This document shows positions 25,796 to 40,491 of a stretch of DNA of 60,954 bases, in pieces; the first letter of the stretch is position 1, and each line of letters starts with the position of its first letter. The position numbers and the translations under genes were made by a program. The stretch spans positions 1 through 60,954 of the forward strand of contig NZ_JARZHH010000066.1 in the NCBI RefSeq assembly GCF_029946515.1, in the 5' to 3' direction. Source of the stretch: Polyangium sp. 6x1. Lineage in GTDB: Bacteria; Myxococcota_A; Polyangia; Polyangiales; Polyangiaceae. The notes beneath the pieces are model-generated. The model was not told the origin of the DNA, ran no database searches, and saw nothing but the letters and a program-made list of their open reading frames with translations.

Positions 25796-27556
25796 ATGGG
25801 CCAGCGATCTGCAATGGCGTGGTTTTCGTGTGTCCTCGGCCTCGGCGCGACGCTCGCCGCGTGCCAGGGCGTCGTCAACGTGGGCGGAGGCAATGGGAAC
25901 AGCGGTCCGCTCCCCAGGGCGGACAAACTCGATCTCCTGCTCGTCGTGGACAATTCGAGGTCGATGGCCGACAAGCAGGAGGTCCTCTCGCGCGCGACCG
26001 CCGACCTCGTGCAAACGCTCGTGAACCCGCCGTGCGTCGACCCGAACGGCGCGGTCGCATCGACGCCGAGCACCGCCGTCGAACCCTGCCCTCCCGGCCA
26101 GGTGCGAAGGCACGTGCCCATGACCGACATCCACATCGGCGTGATCAGCTCGAGCCTCGGAGGCCACGGCTCGAGCGCGTGCCCGGATGTCAGCAACGAC
26201 GCGACCTGCGCGCCGAACGACAACCTGACGAACAACGACAGGGGCCACCTGCTCACGCGACTCGACCAATGCGGTGGCGCGTCCGTGCCGACCTACGAGG
26301 ACAAGGGGTTCCTCGTCTGGGACCCCGCAGGCGCGCTCTCGCCTCCGAGCGACACGGCCGAGCTCGCGAAAAACCTCTCCGATTTGATCCTGGGCGCCGG
26401 GCAGATCGGCTGCGGATACGAGTCGCAGCTCGAGAGCTGGTATCGCTTCCTCGTCGACCCCGAACCCTACGAGTCGATCAGCGTCGTCGATGGGGAGGCC
26501 ACGCCCCAGGGCGTCGACGTCGAGCTCTTGACCCAGCGCCGCGATTTCCTCCGGCCCGACTCGATGCTCGTGATCCTGACGCTCACCGACGAGAACGACT
26601 GCTCCATCAAGGAGTCGGGTTATCATTACGTGGTCGCGCAGCACGACGTGACGGGGCTGCCGCGGCCGCGCAGCGAATGCGCGACGAACCCGAACGACGT
26701 GTGCTGCAAGTCGTGCGGCATGGATCCCGGCGATTGCCCTGTCGATCCGACCTGCTTCGAGCCCTCGGGGGCGGTCGCCAGGCTCGGCCCGAACGAGGAC
26801 CCGCCCGATCTGCGCTGCTTCGATCAGAAGCGCCGCTTCGGCGTCGATTTCCTCTACCCCGTGGATCGATACATCAACGCCTTGACCCAGCCCACGGTCA
26901 CGACGCGCGCGGGGGACGTCGTGCCGAACCCGATCTTCTCCGACCTCGATCCGAGCGACGGAAACGAGGCCATCCGCGATCCGGGGCTCGTTTTCGTGGC
27001 CGGCATCGTCGGCGTCCCCTGGCAGGACATCGCGCGGGACCCGTCGAACCTCGCGGCCGGTTTCAAGAGCACGGAGGAGCTCGCGCAGAGCGGCGCCTGG
27101 GACGCCCTGCTCGGAGATCCCGCGACGGGCGTGCAGCCGACGAACGCGTACGTGATCGAGTCCATCGCGAAACGCCCGGGCGTCACGGCCGGCAATGCCA
27201 AGAACGGGGGCGACCGTACGATCGCGGACGAGGACGACCTGCAATATGCTTGCACCTTCCCCCTTTCCGTTCCGCTAAATTGCAGCGACGTATCCGTGGT
27301 GCCCTGCGATTGCACGAATCCGGACAACGACAGCCCGCTTTGCGCGCCGAACCCGAGCAGCGGCGGCGCGCGCACGCTGCAAGTCGCCGCCAAGGCCTAC
27401 CCGAGCCCCCGCACGATGCGCGTGATCGAGGGCGCGGGCAGCCAGGGTGTGCTCACCTCGATCTGCCCGTCCCAGACCACGGATCCGGTCGATCCGGATT
27501 ACGCGTACCGGCCGGTCGTGCGAGCGCTCGCCGAGCGAATGGCGAGCCGGCTCTGA
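25796..27556 (+). CDS. VWA-domain lipoprotein
   Basis: A 586-aa lipoprotein (lipobox ATLAAC, Cys 23). A von Willebrand A-like domain starts at about 45 with the MIDAS-type KLDLLLVVDNSRSM. Many Cys residues (for example CPDVSNDATCAPN and VCCKSCGMDPGDCPVDPTC) indicate an exported, disulfide-rich fold. A good AAAGGAG site precedes the ATG; the frame continues upstream without protein character. Myxobacterial genomes carry many such proteins, with no defined role. Confidence 0.88.
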   Translation: MGQRSAMAWFSCVLGLGATLAACQGVVNVGGGNGNSGPLPRADKLDLLLVVDNSRSMADKQEVLSRATADLVQTLVNPPCVDPNGAVASTPSTAVEPCPPGQVRRHVPMTDIHIGVISSSLGGHGSSACPDVSNDATCAPNDNLTNNDRGHLLTRLDQCGGASVPTYEDKGFLVWDPAGALSPPSDTAELAKNLSDLILGAGQIGCGYESQLESWYRFLVDPEPYESISVVDGEATPQGVDVELLTQRRDFLRPDSMLVILTLTDENDCSIKESGYHYVVAQHDVTGLPRPRSECATNPNDVCCKSCGMDPGDCPVDPTCFEPSGAVARLGPNEDPPDLRCFDQKRRFGVDFLYPVDRYINALTQPTVTTRAGDVVPNPIFSDLDPSDGNEAIRDPGLVFVAGIVGVPWQDIARDPSNLAAGFKSTEELAQSGAWDALLGDPATGVQPTNAYVIESIAKRPGVTAGNAKNGGDRTIADEDDLQYACTFPLSVPLNCSDVSVVPCDCTNPDNDSPLCAPNPSSGGARTLQVAAKAYPSPRTMRVIEGAGSQGVLTSICPSQTTDPVDPDYAYRPVVRALAERMASRL

Positions 27557-27574
27557 GCTCCTCGGCGACGCCCG

Positions 27575-30346
27575 TCAGCCAGCCTCCGCGCCCGCGGCGC
27601 CCTCCGTGATGGGCAGGAACACCGAGAATGTCGTCGTCTCCCCGGGCACGCTCTCGGCGTCGACACGCCCCCCGTGCGCCTCCACGAGCCCTCGCACGAT
27701 GTAAAGCCCGAGCCCGAGCCCCTTGATCGCGCCGCCTTTCGCGCGGCCCCGCTGGAATCGCTCGAACAAGGCCTGCATGTCCTCGGGGCTGATCCCCGGC
27801 CCCTGGTTGCGCACCGAGACCACGACCTCGTCGCCGCGCTTCTCCGCGGCGATTTCGATCGGCGTCCCGGGAGAACCGTATTTGATCGCGTTCGACAGCA
27901 GGTTCTCCACGACCTGCTCGATCCGCTGGGCATCGATGGACATCAAGGGCAAATCGCCGAGGATCGAGAGCGCGACGCGATCGCGGTCGTCGCTCGCGTC
28001 GATGACCTGCGCGAGCAGCGCCGGGACATCGGTCGGCGCGCGCACGAGCGAAAGGCGGCGCGCCTCGATCCGCGACAGATCGAGCAGATCGCCAATCATG
28101 CGCCCGAGCCGCGCGGCGCTCTCGACGATACGGTCGGCGCGGCGGCGCGCCGTGGGGTCGGTCGACGCGCGCGACAGCATCGACGCGGACGTCATGATGG
28201 TCGCGACCGGCTGGCGCAGGTCGTGGGCCACGACGCCCGTCCACTCCTGTCGCGATCGTTCGAGCTCCTTCAGCGGCCGGATGTCCTCGTACGTCACGAC
28301 GGCCCCGAGGAGCTGCCCCTCCTCGCCACGAATGGGGGACGCGTTCGTCAGGACCGGCACGTCGGGTTTGTCGGGGACGCGGATGAGCAGCTCCCGTCCG
28401 GTCACCAGCTCGCCGCGCAGGCCCCGCTCGATCGAGAGGTCGTCGAGAGGCACCTTCGAGCCATCCGGCAAACAGAGCCGCTCCCGGAGCAGGCCGAGCA
28501 CGTCTGCCTCCGCCTCGGTCACGCTGAAGAGCTCCTCGGCCCTTCGGTTCATGACGTACTGCGCCCCGTTCCCGAGCTCGCAGAGCACGATCCCGATGGG
28601 CGAGCGGTCGATCACGGTCCGCAGCCAGCGCCGCTCGGTCGAGAGGGCGTCGACGAGCTCTTCACGCTCCGCCGCGAGCCGCCGCTGCTCGGTCACGTCG
28701 TCGTTGATGGCGAAGGCCCCGACGATGCGCCCCTCCGGATCGCGCACCGGCACCGCCGAGTTCAGGATGAGCCGGTGCGGGCCGTCGAATGCCTCGATCT
28801 CGACGAGCTCATTCAGCGCGGTCTCGCCGTTCCGGATGGCGCGGGAGAGCCCCCACTCTTCGGCCTTCACCACCTCGCCCGTATCGACCCACCACGCCTT
28901 GTATTCGTCGAACCGCTCCGGCCCGACGAGCCGCGCCCCGCCCCAGATCCGTCGCCCGGCGGGGTTGACCAGCACGAGCTGGCCGCGCTCGTCGGAGACC
29001 CAGACCCCGACCGGCAAGGTCTCGACCACCTGCCGGAAGAGAAGCTCGCTCTTCTGGAGCGCCATCTCCGCGCGGCGTTGCTCGGTCACGTCCCGGACCG
29101 TCCCGCACATCCCGATCGGGCGCCCCTCGGCGTCGCGGACCACGTCGCCCTCCTCGTGCACGATCCGCTCGTGGCCGTCCTCGAGGAGGATGCGGTGATC
29201 CATCGAAAATGAGATCTTCCCGTCGAGGGCGCGCCGGACCGCCCCGTCCACGTCCGCCCGATCGTCCGGGTGCACGAGCGAGAGGTAATCCTCGTACGTC
29301 CTCTTCCCTATCACCGGGGGCAGGCCGAAGATGCGATAGCATTCGTCCGACCAGGAGGCCTCGTTCGTGTCGAGCTCCCATTCCCAGCTCCCGATGTGGG
29401 CGATCCGCTGGGCGCGGGCGAGGCGCTCCTCGCTCCGCCGATGGGTCTCCTCGGCTTGCTTGCGCGCGGTGACGTCCCGGAGGATCGCCATGTGCCTGCC
29501 CGGCATGAAATGGGCCTTCGCGGTGAACTCACCGACGAACGTGCTGCCGTCGGCCCGCCGGAACATCCTCTCGGCGCGCCAGCGCCCTCCCGTGATGAAT
29601 TCGGGCCAGTTCGTCTGGATCTGGGCGAGGAACTCGGGGGGCCTGAAATCGAACACGGTCCATTGCAAGAGCTCGTCCCGCGACGCGCCGATGAGCTCGC
29701 AGGTGCGCGGGTTGACGTCGACCACGCGCCCCGCGTCGTCCGCGACGATGATGCAATCGAATGCGTGCTCGAACAGGCTCTGGTATTTCCAGTCGGGCGC
29801 CGCGTTCGCCCGGGTCGTGGTCGAAAGCGAGGCCGCGATCATGCTGGCGAGCGCCGACAGCAGAGGCAACGACCGATCCCGGCCGGTTTCGGCTCGCTGC
29901 GTGAAGCAAACCAGCACGCCGAGCAGACGCTCCTCGGAGACGAGCGGCACGGAAAGGGCCCTCGGGCCGCAGCCGAGCTCCGCGGCTGCGCGGACGTCCA
30001 AGGGGGCGTCCTCGGCGAGGACGTCGACGTCCGCGGCCTGCCTCGTGCGCGCCACGCGGGCTGCCAGGCTCGTCGATTCGAGCGGGACCGTGGCGACGCG
30101 GGCGAGCAGCGCTTCGGGCGCCCCGCGATGCGCCGAGATGGAGAGCGTACGCTCGTCCTCGCCGAGGCTGTAGACGAGCGTCACGTCGCCGCCGAGCGCC
30201 GTGGCCACGAGATCGGCGGTCAGCCTTTGCGCGTCCAGATGCTCGAGCTCGCTCCTCAGGAGGTGCGCCGCGAGCCTGGGAATGGCGCCTGCATTTTCAG
30301 AGAACGTATCCTTGCTGAAAAAATCGCCCTGGTTTGCCCCCACCAT
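27575..30346 (-). CDS. Orphan multi-PAS histidine kinase (with GAF), paralog 1
   Basis: A 923-aa cytosolic sensor kinase. GAF at about residues 40-175, then four PAS/PAC segments (185-298, 310-425, 435-555, 565-700), a HisKA domain with the phospho-acceptor His 708 in VVAHDLRQPV, and a HATPase domain (N box NLLSNAIKYG 815-824, G1 NQGPGI, G2 GLGLGLYIVRGL). There is no receiver domain and no response regulator nearby. Its last 740 residues match the upstream gene at 30541-32778. Start MVGANQG; the frame upstream overlaps the paralog antisense-free region and lacks family features. Confidence 0.93.
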   Translation of the reverse strand: MVGANQGDFFSKDTFSENAGAIPRLAAHLLRSELEHLDAQRLTADLVATALGGDVTLVYSLGEDERTLSISAHRGAPEALLARVATVPLESTSLAARVARTRQAADVDVLAEDAPLDVRAAAELGCGPRALSVPLVSEERLLGVLVCFTQRAETGRDRSLPLLSALASMIAASLSTTTRANAAPDWKYQSLFEHAFDCIIVADDAGRVVDVNPRTCELIGASRDELLQWTVFDFRPPEFLAQIQTNWPEFITGGRWRAERMFRRADGSTFVGEFTAKAHFMPGRHMAILRDVTARKQAEETHRRSEERLARAQRIAHIGSWEWELDTNEASWSDECYRIFGLPPVIGKRTYEDYLSLVHPDDRADVDGAVRRALDGKISFSMDHRILLEDGHERIVHEEGDVVRDAEGRPIGMCGTVRDVTEQRRAEMALQKSELLFRQVVETLPVGVWVSDERGQLVLVNPAGRRIWGGARLVGPERFDEYKAWWVDTGEVVKAEEWGLSRAIRNGETALNELVEIEAFDGPHRLILNSAVPVRDPEGRIVGAFAINDDVTEQRRLAAEREELVDALSTERRWLRTVIDRSPIGIVLCELGNGAQYVMNRRAEELFSVTEAEADVLGLLRERLCLPDGSKVPLDDLSIERGLRGELVTGRELLIRVPDKPDVPVLTNASPIRGEEGQLLGAVVTYEDIRPLKELERSRQEWTGVVAHDLRQPVATIMTSASMLSRASTDPTARRRADRIVESAARLGRMIGDLLDLSRIEARRLSLVRAPTDVPALLAQVIDASDDRDRVALSILGDLPLMSIDAQRIEQVVENLLSNAIKYGSPGTPIEIAAEKRGDEVVVSVRNQGPGISPEDMQALFERFQRGRAKGGAIKGLGLGLYIVRGLVEAHGGRVDAESVPGETTTFSVFLPITEGAAGAEAG

Positions 30347-30540
30347 AGGTTCCCTGCTGCGCCCCGCCGCTTGAATGCGTGCGCGGGTATCATCGAAGGT
30401 ACAACAGCACGGCGGCATGTCACGCGGAACCGCGGCGCGATCGTCATGCCCCCGATATCGCGCGCCACGGCAGGATCGGCTCGATGGCTCGATTCGGACG
30501 CGGGGACGCAAAGAGCGCCTCCGCTCGCCCGCGCGGCCCA

Positions 30541-32778
30541 TCAGCTTGCGCCTGCTCCCTCGTGACGTTCGGGGATGGGCAGGGAAAACGAGAATGTGGT
30601 GGTCTCCCCGGGAATGCTCTCGGCCTCGACGCGCCCCCCGTGCGCCTCCACGAGCCCTCGCACGATGTAAAGCCCGAGCCCGAGCCCCTTGATCATGCTG
30701 CCTCGCGCGCGACCTCGCTGGAACCGCTCGAACAAGGCCCGCATGTCCTCGGCGGGGATCCCCGGCCCCTGATTGCGCACCGTCACCACGATCTCGCCGC
30801 CGCGCTGCTCCGCGACGATTTCGATCGGCGTCCCGGGCTTGCCGTATTTGAGCGCGTTCGAGAGCAAGTTCTCCGCGACCTGCTCGATCCGCTGGGCATC
30901 GATGGACAAGGCGGGCAACTCGCCCCGGATCGAGAGCATGACGCGCTCGCGGGCCTCGCTCGCCTCGATGACGTGCACGAGCAGCGCCGGGACATCGGTC
31001 GGCGCGCGTACGAGCGAGAGCCGGTGCGCCTCGAGCTGCGACAGATCGAGCAGATCCCCGATCATCCGTTCGAGCCGCGCCGTGCTCGCGACGATCCGCT
31101 CGGCGCGTCGGCGCGCCGTGGGGTCGGCCGACGAGCGCGCGACCATGCCCGCGAGGGTCAAAATGGTCGTGACCGGCTGGCGCAGGTCGTGGGCCACCAC
31201 GCTCGTCCACTCCTGCCGCAATCGCTCGAGCTCTTTGAGCGGGCTGATGTCCTCGTACGTCACGACGGCCCCGAGGACCTCACCGCCCTCGCTGCGAATG
31301 GGGGACGCATTCGTCAAAATCGGCACGTCGGGTTTGTCGGGGATACGGATCAAGAGCTCACGACCGGTCACCAGCTCGCCGCGCAGGCCCCGCTCGAGCG
31401 AGAGATCCCCGCGGGACACGGGCGAGCCGTCCGGCAGGTGCAACCGCTGGTGCAAGAGGTCGAGCACGTCCGGGGGCGGCCCGGTCACGCCGAGCAGTTC
31501 CTCGGCCCTCCGGTTCATGACGACCCGCCGCCCCTCGCCGAATTCGCAGAGCACGATGCCGATCGGCGAGCGGTCGATCACGGCCCGGAGCCACTGCCGC
31601 TCCGTCGACAGGGCGCGGACGAGCTCCTCCCGCTCCGCTTCGAGCTGGTGCTGCTCGGTCACGTCGTGGTTGATGGCCAGGGCCCCGAGGAGCCGCCCCT
31701 CCGGATCGCGCACCGGCACCGCCGAGTTCAGGACGATCTTGTGGGGGCCGTCTATGGCCTCGATCTCGACGAGCTCATTCAGCGTGCTCTCCCCGGTCCG
31801 CACCGCGCGGGCGAGCGCCCATTCGTCGGGCTTCACCTCCTCGCCCGTCGCGACCCAGCGCGCCTTGAACGCTGCGAACCGCTCCGGTCCGACGAGCAAG
31901 GAGCCGCCCCAGATGTGCTTCGCCGCGGGGTTTGCCAGGATGAGCTTGCCTTGCACGTCGGAGACCCATACCCCGACCGGCAATGCCTCGAGCACCTGTC
32001 GGAAGAGATGCTCGCTCTTCTGGAGCGCCATCTCCGCCCTCCGTTGCGCGGTCACGTCCTGCATCGTCCCGGTCATGCCGAGCATGTGCCCCGCCTCGTC
32101 GCGGACCACGTCGCCCTCCGCGTGCACGATCCGCTCGAGCCCGTCGGCGGTGAGGATGCGGTGATCGATCGAATACGCGGCGATCCCGCGGAAGGCTCGT
32201 TGCACCGCGTCGTCCACGTGCGCGCGGTCGTCCGGGTGCACGAACGAGAGGAAGTCCCCGTAGGATTTCTTGTCCTCCGAGGGGGGCAGGCCGAAGAGGC
32301 GGAAACATTCGTCCGACCACGTCGTCTCGTCGAGCGCGGCCACCCACTCCCAGCTCCCGATCTGGGCGATCCGCTGCGCGCGGGCGAGACGTTGCTCGCT
32401 CAGGCGCAGCGCCTCCTCGGATTGCTTTCGCGCGCTGACGTCGCGCAGGATCGCCATGTGCCTGCCTGGCGCGAAATGGGCTTGCGCCGAAAACTCGCAG
32501 ACGAACGTGGTCCCGTCGGCGCGCCGGAACGTCCCCTCGCCCTGGACGCGCTCCTCCACGAGGAACCGAGGCCAGGCCTCCCGGAGCGCCGACGCGATCT
32601 CGGGCGGCCCGAGATCGAACACCGTCCGCGTGAGCAGCTCGTCGCGGGGTGCGCGGAGCAGCTCGCAGGCGCGCGGGTTGACCTCGACGAGGCGCCCTTC
32701 GTCGTCCGCGACGAGGATCCCGTCGAACGCATGCTCGAAGATGCTTCGGTAGAGCTCCGCGGCCCCTCCGCCCGTCAT
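30541..32778 (-). CDS. Orphan multi-PAS histidine kinase, paralog 2
   Basis: A 745-aa sensor kinase made of four PAS/PAC segments followed by HisKA (VVAHDLRQPVTTI, His near 530) and HATPase (NLLSNALKYG, GLGLGLYIVRGL). It lacks the GAF region of its tandem paralog. An AGGGGGG site precedes the ATG giving MTGGGAAELYRSI. No transmembrane part, so it senses a cytoplasmic signal or ligand. It follows the GST gene after 114 bp. Confidence 0.92.
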   Translation of the reverse strand: MTGGGAAELYRSIFEHAFDGILVADDEGRLVEVNPRACELLRAPRDELLTRTVFDLGPPEIASALREAWPRFLVEERVQGEGTFRRADGTTFVCEFSAQAHFAPGRHMAILRDVSARKQSEEALRLSEQRLARAQRIAQIGSWEWVAALDETTWSDECFRLFGLPPSEDKKSYGDFLSFVHPDDRAHVDDAVQRAFRGIAAYSIDHRILTADGLERIVHAEGDVVRDEAGHMLGMTGTMQDVTAQRRAEMALQKSEHLFRQVLEALPVGVWVSDVQGKLILANPAAKHIWGGSLLVGPERFAAFKARWVATGEEVKPDEWALARAVRTGESTLNELVEIEAIDGPHKIVLNSAVPVRDPEGRLLGALAINHDVTEQHQLEAEREELVRALSTERQWLRAVIDRSPIGIVLCEFGEGRRVVMNRRAEELLGVTGPPPDVLDLLHQRLHLPDGSPVSRGDLSLERGLRGELVTGRELLIRIPDKPDVPILTNASPIRSEGGEVLGAVVTYEDISPLKELERLRQEWTSVVAHDLRQPVTTILTLAGMVARSSADPTARRRAERIVASTARLERMIGDLLDLSQLEAHRLSLVRAPTDVPALLVHVIEASEARERVMLSIRGELPALSIDAQRIEQVAENLLSNALKYGKPGTPIEIVAEQRGGEIVVTVRNQGPGIPAEDMRALFERFQRGRARGSMIKGLGLGLYIVRGLVEAHGGRVEAESIPGETTTFSFSLPIPERHEGAGAS

Positions 32779-32892
32779 GCCCCCCCTGCTCACCACAAGG
32801 CTTCCTGCTCGGCTCCTCGTCGCTTCGAGGTCTTCTAGCCCACCACCGATCGGCCAGCAAAACAAGCGCCGTCTTGGGCGGTCGGGCACGTT

Positions 32893-33627
32893 TCACCGTT
32901 TCGCGTCGAGCTCCGGGTAATGCCGGAAAATATCCTCCTCGCAGAAGGGGAGCCTGCGCGGGGACGCGAGATAGGCGGCGATCCGGGGGCGCGCGGCCAC
33001 GGCGACCGCGAGCGCCGCGAGCCTCGGCGTGCGCGGCAAGGCCCGCGCCATGGCGTTCGGGAACGCGTAGCGCAGGCCCTCGATCACCTGGAAGAGCGAG
33101 AGGTCGACGTACGAGATCGCCGAGCCGACGAAGCACGCGCCCCCGTTCTGCTCGAGCGCCTGCTCGAAATAGCCGAGGAACCTGGGCAAGCGCTCCTTCC
33201 GGAAGAGCGACGCGCGTTTCTTCGCGGCGGCCTTCTGGTCCTCGTAATAGAGGCTCGACGCGATCGGGTGGTGCGTGTCGTGGATCTCGGCGACGAAATC
33301 GGTGACCGAAAGCTCCAGTTGATGCGCGTGCAGGCGGCTCTCCTCGTCGTCCGGGACGAGCCCGAGCCGCGGGCCGAGGTAGAGCAGGATGTTCGCCGTG
33401 TGTCCGAGCAAAAAGTCGGAAACCTTGAGGAACGGCGGCGCGAACGGCACGAGCGTGGGCCCCGTGCCTTCGAGGAGCTTCATCATCGCGCGGACGCCGC
33501 CGCCCTTCTTTGCGGGCAGGCGGGCGACGTCGACGTACGGGACGCCCGCCTCCTCGAACGCGAGCCGGACGAACTCCCCGCGCCCCTGGATCGACGGCCA
33601 GTAATACAGCTCGTAGCGCGCCTTCAT
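32893..33627 (-). CDS. Glutathione S-transferase-like protein
   Basis: A 244-aa two-domain GST. The N-terminal thioredoxin-like part (YELYYWPSIQGRGEFVRLAFEEAG) has the Tyr and the GRGE helix typical of sigma/alpha-like GSTs. The C-terminal helical domain contains GSAISYVDLSLFQVIEGL, the conserved N-capping/hydrophobic-staple region. It lies 21 bp after gltD on the same strand and may be co-transcribed. Start MKARYELYY; three codons upstream another ATG exists. Confidence 0.88.
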   Translation of the reverse strand: MKARYELYYWPSIQGRGEFVRLAFEEAGVPYVDVARLPAKKGGGVRAMMKLLEGTGPTLVPFAPPFLKVSDFLLGHTANILLYLGPRLGLVPDDEESRLHAHQLELSVTDFVAEIHDTHHPIASSLYYEDQKAAAKKRASLFRKERLPRFLGYFEQALEQNGGACFVGSAISYVDLSLFQVIEGLRYAFPNAMARALPRTPRLAALAVAVAARPRIAAYLASPRRLPFCEEDIFRHYPELDAKR

Positions 33628-33648
33628 CCGGCGCAAGGTATCACGGCG

Positions 33649-35074
33649 TCACAGCCCGTTCGACGGCCCGCGCAAATGGGCATCCACGGCCCGCGCCGCG
33701 TCGCGCCCCTCGCGGATCGCCCACACGACCAGCGATTGACCACGACGCATGTCCCCCGCGGCAAAGACCTTCGGATTCGAGGTCTGGTACCTCCGCATAT
33801 CCGCCTTCACGTTCCCGCGCCCGTCGAGCGCCACGCCGAGCTCCTCCAGCATCCCTTTGCGCACGGGGTGCACGTATCCGAGCGCGAGCAGCACCAGATC
33901 CGCCGGCACGTCGAACAAAGAGCCCGGGATCTCCTCGGCGCGGAGGGCGCCGGTCGCGTCCTTTTTCCAGTCGAGCCGCACCGCCGAGAGCACCTCGACC
34001 TTGCCGTTCTTGCCGGAAAAACCCTTCGTCGCGATGGCGAAATCCCGGGTGCAGCCCTCCGCGTGCGAGCTCGACGTGCGCAGCTTCATCGGCCAGTACG
34101 GCCACGTGAGGGGTTTGTCCTCCTTGGCAGGCGGCTCGGGCATGAGCTCGAAGTTCGTGACGGATCGCGCGCCCTGGCGAATCGCGGTGCCGATGCAATC
34201 CGACCCGGTGTCGCCGCCGCCCAGCACGACCACGTGCTTGTCCGTCGCGAGGATCTGCCCGCGGACCTCGTCGCCGGCGATGCGCTTGTTCTGCTGCGTC
34301 AGGTAATCCATCGCGTAATGGATCCCGTCGAGGTCGCGCCCCGGCACGTCGAGCGGCCGCGGCGCCTCCGACCCGCCCGCGAGCACGACCGCATCGAACG
34401 CGTCCACGAGCTCCTGCGCCGGCACGGTCACGCCCACGTGCACGCCCGTCCGGAACACCACGCCCTCGGCCCGCATCTGATCGAGCCTGCGATCGACGTG
34501 CCGCTTCTCCAGCTTGAAATCGGGGATCCCGTACCGGAGCAGCCCCCCGACCCGATCGTGCTTCTCGAACACCGTGACCTCGTGCCCGGCCCGCGCGAGC
34601 TCCTGCGCGCACGCGAGCCCCGCCGGCCCCGAGCCCACGACGGCGACGCGCTTGCCCGTCTTCTGGCTCGCGGGCTGCGGCACGATCCAGCCCTCTTCCC
34701 AGCCCCGGTCGACGATCGATTGCTCGATCGTCTTGATGGTCACGGGCTCGTCGTTGATGTTCAGCGTGCAGGCCGCCTCGCACGGCGCGGGACAGACGCG
34801 CCCCGTGAACTCGGGGAAATTGTTCGTCGAATGCAGCACGTCGAGCGCGTGCCGGAAATTCCCGCGGTAGACGAGGTCGTTCCAGTCGGGGATGACGTTG
34901 TTCACGGGACAGCCGCTGTGGCAAAACGGGATCCCGCAATCCATGCAACGCGCGCCCTGCCGGCTCACCTCGAGGGGCGCCATGGGCAGCACGAGCTCCT
35001 CGTACCGCTGGATGCGCGTCGGCACCGGCACGAGCTCCGGCTCCTTGCGCGCGATCTCCAGGAAGCCTTTCACC

Positions 35075-35082
<8 letters not shown>
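33649..35082 (-). CDS. gltD: Glutamate synthase [NADPH] small subunit
   Basis: A 477-aa flavoprotein that passes electrons from NADPH to the large subunit in glutamate synthesis from glutamine and 2-oxoglutarate. The N-terminal 4Fe-4S cysteines ([14 protein letters not shown] and [13 protein letters not shown]) are intact. The FAD site is [15 protein letters not shown] and the NADPH site is [14 protein letters not shown]. Length is normal. It overlaps the end of gltB by 8 bp, so the two are translationally coupled. Confidence 0.97.
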
Positions 35083-39688
<4,606 letters not shown>

Positions 39689-39732
39689 AGCCTACGATCG
39701 TACGGCCATCGGCGTCCGAAGCACAGTCCATG

Positions 39733-39749
39733 TTGCTGCGACGCAGCAA
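39733..39749. promoter_or_regulatory. Palindrome upstream of gltB, possible operator
   Basis: A perfect inverted repeat TTGCTGCGACGCAGCAA with 8-bp arms, 45 bp upstream of the gltB ATG. A second palindrome, TACGATCGTA, lies at 39693-39702 just before the start codon. No regulator is recognised, and no core promoter is clear enough to place them. Confidence 0.4.
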
Positions 39750-39815
39750 TTTCTTTCTTCCCTGGTGCGTCGCGCCAGGCCGTCGACCCGGTGCGGCAAT
39801 TCGTCCGCACCCGAC

Positions 39816-40409
39816 TCACGAGGCCGGCCGGTAGAGGACGTCCGAGCGCAGGACGTACTTCGTGCCGTTCGTGACGGGTTTGCCCGCGTGGAGGAGCATG
39901 TGCTGGAAGAGGAGCGCGTCGCCCGTCTTCGGGACGATCGTGCGCTCCTGCTCGGGGAACTCGGTCTCGCCGCCGGCAAACCCCTCGTTCAAATAGACCA
40001 TCAGCGTGAGGAGGCTCCGCGTCCCGCCGTCTCCGGCGTACGATTGATCCTGGTGCAGGCCGAAATGCTGGCCCACCTCGTAGCGGTAAATCCGCAGCGG
40101 GAGGAAGATGCCCGTGAGGTGCATGGCGACGCGCCGCCCGCCGATCTCGGTGGACATGCGCTCCGGCACGTGGGGCGTCACCTTGCGAAAGAGCTCGCCT
40201 CCGAGCGCGGGATCGCGGAGCACGGCCGTGGTGCTCGACCGAATGCGGGTATCGACGACGCGCCCCTCTTCGGCGTTGACGGTGGCCGGGAGCCAAGGTT
40301 TGTCCCGCGCGCCCTCGAGGATGGCGGCGCAAGTCTCGGACGAAAAGAGCGCCGGGACCGTCCAGAGCAGTGGCGCGGTGAAATCGAAATGGCCGACGTA
40401 GAGCCCCAT
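39816..40409 (-). CDS. 2OG-Fe(II) oxygenase, prolyl-4-hydroxylase-like
   Basis: A 197-aa member of the 2-oxoglutarate/Fe(II) dioxygenase superfamily. The metal triad reads as HQD (FGLHQDQSYA) and a distal His (FQHMLLHAGKPVTNG), followed by the 2OG-binding Lys/Arg region (GTKYVLRSDVLY). The conserved GGETEFP precedes it. Its substrate (protein or small molecule) is not evident. It is divergent from the NmrA gene, with 82 bp between them. Confidence 0.9.
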   Translation of the reverse strand: MGLYVGHFDFTAPLLWTVPALFSSETCAAILEGARDKPWLPATVNAEEGRVVDTRIRSSTTAVLRDPALGGELFRKVTPHVPERMSTEIGGRRVAMHLTGIFLPLRIYRYEVGQHFGLHQDQSYAGDGGTRSLLTLMVYLNEGFAGGETEFPEQERTIVPKTGDALLFQHMLLHAGKPVTNGTKYVLRSDVLYRPAS

Positions 40410-40491
40410 ACGAAGAGGCTACCACGCAGGGGGGCTTCCTGGGCAGGACGAAGCGTGCGACAGTGCGCGCTTGGGAAATGAGGAGGGAGTC

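Noticed and set aside
25138-27609. 823-aa plus-strand open frame
   Set aside because: Different frame over the anti-sigma-like and VWA genes, Arg-rich and without domains.
30379-32838. 819-aa plus-strand open frame
   Set aside because: Antisense to the PAS histidine kinase; composition is His/Arg/Asp-rich shadow translation.
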